From NCBI GenBank assembly GCA_030037875.1, contig JASHPV010000093.1:1-34865 (forward strand): 34,865 nt of DNA. The letters run 5' to 3'. A program made the position numbers and the translations under genes. Origin of the DNA: Thermoplasmata archaeon (GTDB taxonomy: Archaea > Thermoplasmatota > Thermoplasmata > Lutacidiplasmatales > UBA184). The notes below the pieces were generated by a model. The model was not told the origin of the DNA. It saw only the letters and a program-made list of their open reading frames with translations, and did not search any database. Below, in pieces: positions 31,131 through 34,865 of this stretch (positions are counted from its first letter, which is position 1; every line of letters starts with the position of its first letter).

Positions 31131-33485
31131 GTGGCCATTTCGGCGACGCAGACCCGACCCCGGATCGGGCGTCTGGATACTTGGGAGGCGCTCGTTAATC
31201 GACGAGAGCGGGCGCGCTCTGGTTCCGCGGGAATCACCCTTTTGGACGGACCGCTCGGAGTCGGTAAATCCACCTTTCTCCGGGCGTTGATCGACGATTC
31301 TCGGGCCACCGGGTTCCGGATCTTCCAGGCCCGGGCCGCCAGCGAGAATCCGTCCCCGTTCTCGCTGATTCGCGAAGCCCTCGCGACCGGGGGCTCCTCG
31401 GAGCGGGTTGGAGCGCTGCCGACCGAACCGTCCGCCGGGCCGATGCTGGCCTTCTTGCCGGCGTTCGGCATGCAGGGAGTCGACTCGTTGGCGGGGGACG
31501 CCATCCGCACCGCCGCGGACGGGACCCAGGCCGAGCTGGAATCCGACCGGCAGCGGCTGTCGGCTCAGCTCGCGGAGCCATTGATGACCGCGGCGAGCAA
31601 AGGGCCCGTGCTCCTCGCCCTGGACGACCTCCACCGGGCGGACGCGGCTTCCTTGGCATTCCTCCGGTACCTTCTCCCACGGATCGAGGGTCGCAGCATC
31701 TGGGTGATCGCCGCCGTGGACTCACCCGATTCGCACAACGTCCCCGATTCGTTGGATACCCTGGTTCGCGGTCAGTCGCTCGACCGAATCTCCCTTCCCC
31801 CCCTCTCAGAAGGGGAGGTGGAGGACTTCCTACACTGGCTCGACCCTCGGCGACGATTCCGCCCGCCCGAGGTGCGCCGTCTCTTCTCCGAAACCGGTGG
31901 TCTTCCGATGTTCATCGAACGACTGGTCCGCCATCCTCCCGCGCTCAACGAAGCCCTCCCGGAGGGCGTCTCGACTCCCCTCTCGGGAGGGCAACCTGCC
32001 CTGGGGGAGATCGACCCGGCCACGCGGCGACTGCTGAACCTGGCGGTCGTGGCGGGGAGCGAGTTCTCGTTCGACACGCTTGCGGCCGCGGCCGGCGGCG
32101 ATGAGGAACGAATCGTCGAGGGGCTCGAGCAGCTCGTGGGAATGGGGATCCTTCGCGAGCTGGAGTGGGACCGTTTCGCCTTCACCCAGGAGGAGCTTCG
32201 GCACCAGCTCTTCGCAGAGCTCGGGGCCCAGAACGTCCGGCATCTCCATCGGCGGATCGCGGCGGCGTTCGAGCGCAGCGCCTCTCGTGAGACCGAGACG
32301 GTCTACGCCCTGGCGCGCCATTCGTATCTCGGGGGTCTGGATGCCGCCGTTCAGTACAATCAGCAGGCCGCCCAGCTCGCGGTGGCGGCGTTCCAGCCGC
32401 TTGCGGCGATCGCGTACCTCGAACAGGCGCTCGAGGCGCTCCATCGAGCCGACCCGGACGATCTGGCCACCGAGACCCGGATCCGTCTCGAACTCGCCAT
32501 GCAACGAACACGCGCGGGGGAACTCCAGGCCGCGGAATCGCTGCTCAACGAATTCCGGGCCGACCGTCGCTTATGGACCGCGGCCACCCCCGTCGACCGC
32601 GCGTTTTTCGCCCTCTTGCGAGCCCGACTTTTGGCCGACCAAGGACGATGGGATGAGGCGGAACGTTCGTTCCGAGACCTACCGCCCAGCGGGCCTTTCG
32701 CGGGGTCGGTGCCGCTCCGTATCGCGACGCTCCGGCTCCGGGGTGAGATTCTCTTTTACCGAGGCAATTACCGGGAATCCTTGGCGACGCACGACGAAGC
32801 GTTGCGACTGGCCACGGAAGCGGGAGAGGTCCGCGAGGCAGCGGCGGAATCGATCCGACGGGCGACGGCGCTATCGATGCTGCCCGGGCGGGAGGACGAG
32901 GCGCTGGACGGCTTCCGAACCGCCACTGACAAGCTCATCGAGGTCGGCGACCGGGCGGAAGCGGCGTTCGGGCTTCTCTGTCTGGGAGTCCAGCTGAACT
33001 CTCAAGGCCATACTGACGAGGCTCGGGCGGCTCTCCAACGTGCGTTCGAGTTGGGGGAGGCTGCGCACGACCTTCGTCGTTTGGGTTGGACCTCCCTCGG
33101 ACTTGCCGATTTGGAATTGGACCAAGGTCATCTGCCCGACGCCGAGGCGCACAACCGAGTCGCGCTGTCGTTGTTTGATCAGATTGGGGATTCGCTCGGC
33201 CGGGCCCGCGCCTTTTTGACCGAGGGTCGGCTCGCGTTGGTCCGTGAAAACGTGGCGGCCGCGGAAACCGCCTTCACCAGCGCCCGTCAGATCTTCACCG
33301 ACCAGAATCTCAAGGCCGACGAACTCGAGGTGGACCTCCGGGAAGTAGAGGTCCGGCTCGCTCAGAACGATCGCTCGGCGGCTCTCCGCGGTCTAGAACG
33401 GCTACGCGACCGCGGGTTGGAACGACTACGGCCGGACCTCGTTGGGGACTGGCGTCGGCTGCGGGACCGCCTGGCGGCTCGGTAG
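31131..33485 (+). CDS. STAND-type P-loop ATPase with TPR-like repeats
   Basis: 784 residues. The NTPase part has Walker A GPLGVGKS (40-47) and Walker B VLLALDDLHRAD (160-171), the MalT/AAA_16 style seen in signal-transduction ATPases, then a winged-helix-like region (LLNLAVVAGSEFSFDTLAAAAGG...LVGMGILREL). From about residue 380 to the end, helical TPR-like repeats dominate, e.g. AIAYLEQALEALHRADPD, GNYRESLATHDEALRLATEAGE, GHTDEARAALQRAFELGEAA. No DNA-binding or effector domain is attached. Such proteins are ligand-triggered oligomeric switches. GTG start fits the TATA box. Its 3' end overlaps the convergent MFS gene by 60 bp. Confidence 0.85.
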   Translation: MAISATQTRPRIGRLDTWEALVNRRERARSGSAGITLLDGPLGVGKSTFLRALIDDSRATGFRIFQARAASENPSPFSLIREALATGGSSERVGALPTEPSAGPMLAFLPAFGMQGVDSLAGDAIRTAADGTQAELESDRQRLSAQLAEPLMTAASKGPVLLALDDLHRADAASLAFLRYLLPRIEGRSIWVIAAVDSPDSHNVPDSLDTLVRGQSLDRISLPPLSEGEVEDFLHWLDPRRRFRPPEVRRLFSETGGLPMFIERLVRHPPALNEALPEGVSTPLSGGQPALGEIDPATRRLLNLAVVAGSEFSFDTLAAAAGGDEERIVEGLEQLVGMGILRELEWDRFAFTQEELRHQLFAELGAQNVRHLHRRIAAAFERSASRETETVYALARHSYLGGLDAAVQYNQQAAQLAVAAFQPLAAIAYLEQALEALHRADPDDLATETRIRLELAMQRTRAGELQAAESLLNEFRADRRLWTAATPVDRAFFALLRARLLADQGRWDEAERSFRDLPPSGPFAGSVPLRIATLRLRGEILFYRGNYRESLATHDEALRLATEAGEVREAAAESIRRATALSMLPGREDEALDGFRTATDKLIEVGDRAEAAFGLLCLGVQLNSQGHTDEARAALQRAFELGEAAHDLRRLGWTSLGLADLELDQGHLPDAEAHNRVALSLFDQIGDSLGRARAFLTEGRLALVRENVAAAETAFTSARQIFTDQNLKADELEVDLREVEVRLAQNDRSAALRGLERLRDRGLERLRPDLVGDWRRLRDRLAAR

Positions 33486-34859
33486 TTCCATCGGCACCGG
33501 GTCGGTGCCGGTGCCTAGGAACGGGGCGACCGGCGGCGCACCTTTCACGGGCTCGGCCTCGTAGCGCATCGACCGAAGGTTTCGCAGGCCTAGAGCGACC
33601 AGACCCGTAGCGAACAACCCCGCCCCGGCCACCGCGTAGGCGACCAACACGCCGCTCCATTCGATCAGGAGGCCCCCCACGAAGATCCCGACGGGCGTCA
33701 TCGCGAGCCCCACCGTCTCATCGATGCTCAGGTACCGCCCCAGGAGACCGGAAGGAACGGTACGCTGCACGAACGAGAAAAACGCCGTGGTGATCAACCC
33801 GAAGAGGATGCCGAGCACCACGAGGGCTGGCCCGGCGACGGCGAACATCGGAACCAATACAAGAACTCCGAACAGAGCTCCGCTCCCCCACAGCACGCCG
33901 ATGAGGACCCGGCCAAAATGTCGCAGGATGCCGAACCGGCCCATGGTCAAGGACCCGACGAGGAAGCCGCCGCTGAATCCGGCGAGGAGGTAACCGAACG
34001 CGCTCGCCGCTTGTCCGAGCGCGTCGACGGTGTAGACGACGAGAAACGGCGTGGAGATCGCCAGAAAGAAACCGAGGCCGATCGAAACGAACGTGAGCTC
34101 GAGAAGGGCTCGGTTGGAACGTAGGTAGCGCAGTGCGATCCGGATATCTTCTGCCAACGATGAGGGGGTGGCTGAAGCGGGACCTGCGAAAGACCTCCCT
34201 GGTGGGGCCGAGATCCGGGTCATCAACACGCCCGAGAGAAGGAATACGCCAACCGCGACCGCGAACGCCGGGTAGGTCCCGATCGTCACCAACAGGTAGG
34301 CTGCGGTGGCCGCCGCGGCTGTGGAGGCAACGGCCGTCGACGCCTGAAGGATGCCGTTCGCATCGTCGAGCGTGTCCGGATGAACAAGGCTCGGCAGGAT
34401 CGCGTTGGAAGAGGGTCGGAAGACCGCGGTCACCGCTTCCAGAAGGAATACCAATGCGAGCACGAGGTCGAGGTTGAAGCCGATGGCCCAAACGCTCAAC
34501 GGGACGATGGCTAGAACGGCCGACTGCAGGAGACCGGTGAGGATGAGCAGTTTGCGGCGGTCGTACCGGTCCGCGATGGCACCGGCAGGCAGGCCGATCG
34601 CGATGACGGGAAGCGATGCCGCGATCCCGACATAGGCCACTGCGAGGGGAGAGCCGGTCGCCTCGAAAACTAGGAAGAGGAGAAGCACGTCGGCCATTCC
34701 GAGTCCGGCCCAACTCGTGACGTTCCCGGCCCAGTAGGGCCAGAAAGCTCGGTTTGCGACCAGCCTCCGGTGGAGCCACGCCGCCGCCTCTGCGTTCCCC
34801 CCTGGCCGAACGGACGACGCCAACGGTGTGTAACCGGGGCTCCCGGGTAATGATTCCAA
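33426..34859 (-). CDS. MFS transporter (MFS_3/EntS-like exporter)
   Basis: About 477 residues with 10-12 hydrophobic segments. It has the MFS loop 2-3 signature in GLPAGAIADRYDRRKLLILT, and EAVTAVFRPSSNAILPSLV and GILRHFGRVLIGVLWG, typical of the MFS_3 exporters (siderophore, drug or unknown efflux). The C-terminal tail is Pro-rich and lies beyond the last TM. The start is uncertain: the frame opens with a TTG at 34859 near the window end, while another TTG at 34823 would also precede the first TM segment at about residue 45. The real start could also lie outside the window. Convergent 60-bp overlap with the STAND gene. Confidence 0.85.
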   Translation of the reverse strand: MESLPGSPGYTPLASSVRPGGNAEAAAWLHRRLVANRAFWPYWAGNVTSWAGLGMADVLLLFLVFEATGSPLAVAYVGIAASLPVIAIGLPAGAIADRYDRRKLLILTGLLQSAVLAIVPLSVWAIGFNLDLVLALVFLLEAVTAVFRPSSNAILPSLVHPDTLDDANGILQASTAVASTAAAATAAYLLVTIGTYPAFAVAVGVFLLSGVLMTRISAPPGRSFAGPASATPSSLAEDIRIALRYLRSNRALLELTFVSIGLGFFLAISTPFLVVYTVDALGQAASAFGYLLAGFSGGFLVGSLTMGRFGILRHFGRVLIGVLWGSGALFGVLVLVPMFAVAGPALVVLGILFGLITTAFFSFVQRTVPSGLLGRYLSIDETVGLAMTPVGIFVGGLLIEWSGVLVAYAVAGAGLFATGLVALGLRNLRSMRYEAEPVKGAPPVAPFLGTGTDPVPMELPSRQAVPQPTPVPNEVRP

Positions 34860-34865
34860 CGTCCT

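Overview
The window looks like a high-GC archaeal chromosome, most likely a Thermoplasmatota-type euryarchaeon; the phylum is an inference. Archaeal markers are a membrane-anchored LonB protease, a long archaeosine tRNA-guanine transglycosylase with a C-terminal PUA region, Kae1, a family 5 uracil-DNA glycosylase, archaeal NMN adenylyltransferase, geranylgeranyl reductase, and repeated TATA boxes about 25-30 nt upstream of start codons, often implying leaderless transcripts. GTG and TTG starts are common.

Layout. 1-5.8 kb (minus strand): a partial cell-surface protein, then a tightly packed cluster of cystathionine beta-synthase, cystathionine gamma-synthase/lyase, cysteinyl-tRNA synthetase and an MDR oxidoreductase, i.e. 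cysteine/methionine interconversion coupled to Cys-tRNA charging. 5.8-7.9 kb (plus): a BlaI-like repressor, a BlaR1-like membrane metalloprotease and a double-anchored surface protein, apparently one operon. 7.8-13.05 kb (minus): geranylgeranyl reductase, Kae1, a small protein, TgtA and a family 5 UDG. 13.1-18.4 kb: a COG2108-type radical SAM protein, FolD and a small Cys-rich protein, then lonB, a second small Cys-rich protein and NMN adenylyltransferase.

18.5-28.3 kb is different. It starts at a tRNA-Thr(CGT) gene and holds one- or two-gene modules: an alpha/beta hydrolase-AAA ATPase fusion plus a surface protein; a DHFR/RibD-like reductase; a YcaQ-like DNA glycosylase plus a methyltransferase; an NTF2-like protein plus a DinB protein; a VOC protein; and an SDR. 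Modules are separated by five degenerate copies of the 3' end of the tRNA, each carrying an extra upstream half that makes an imperfect hairpin with a 5-nt loop. The first downstream copy also repeats about 150 bp of tRNA 3' flank. This reads as a tRNA-anchored, cassette-like accumulation island. No integrase lies in the window, so the mechanism is unknown.

28.5-34.9 kb: a tiny membrane protein, an unknown membrane-anchored protein, a stand-alone cyclic-nucleotide-binding-fold protein, an RNase Z-like MBL hydrolase, a STAND-type ATPase with a helical repeat tail, and an MFS exporter, most with their own TATA box.
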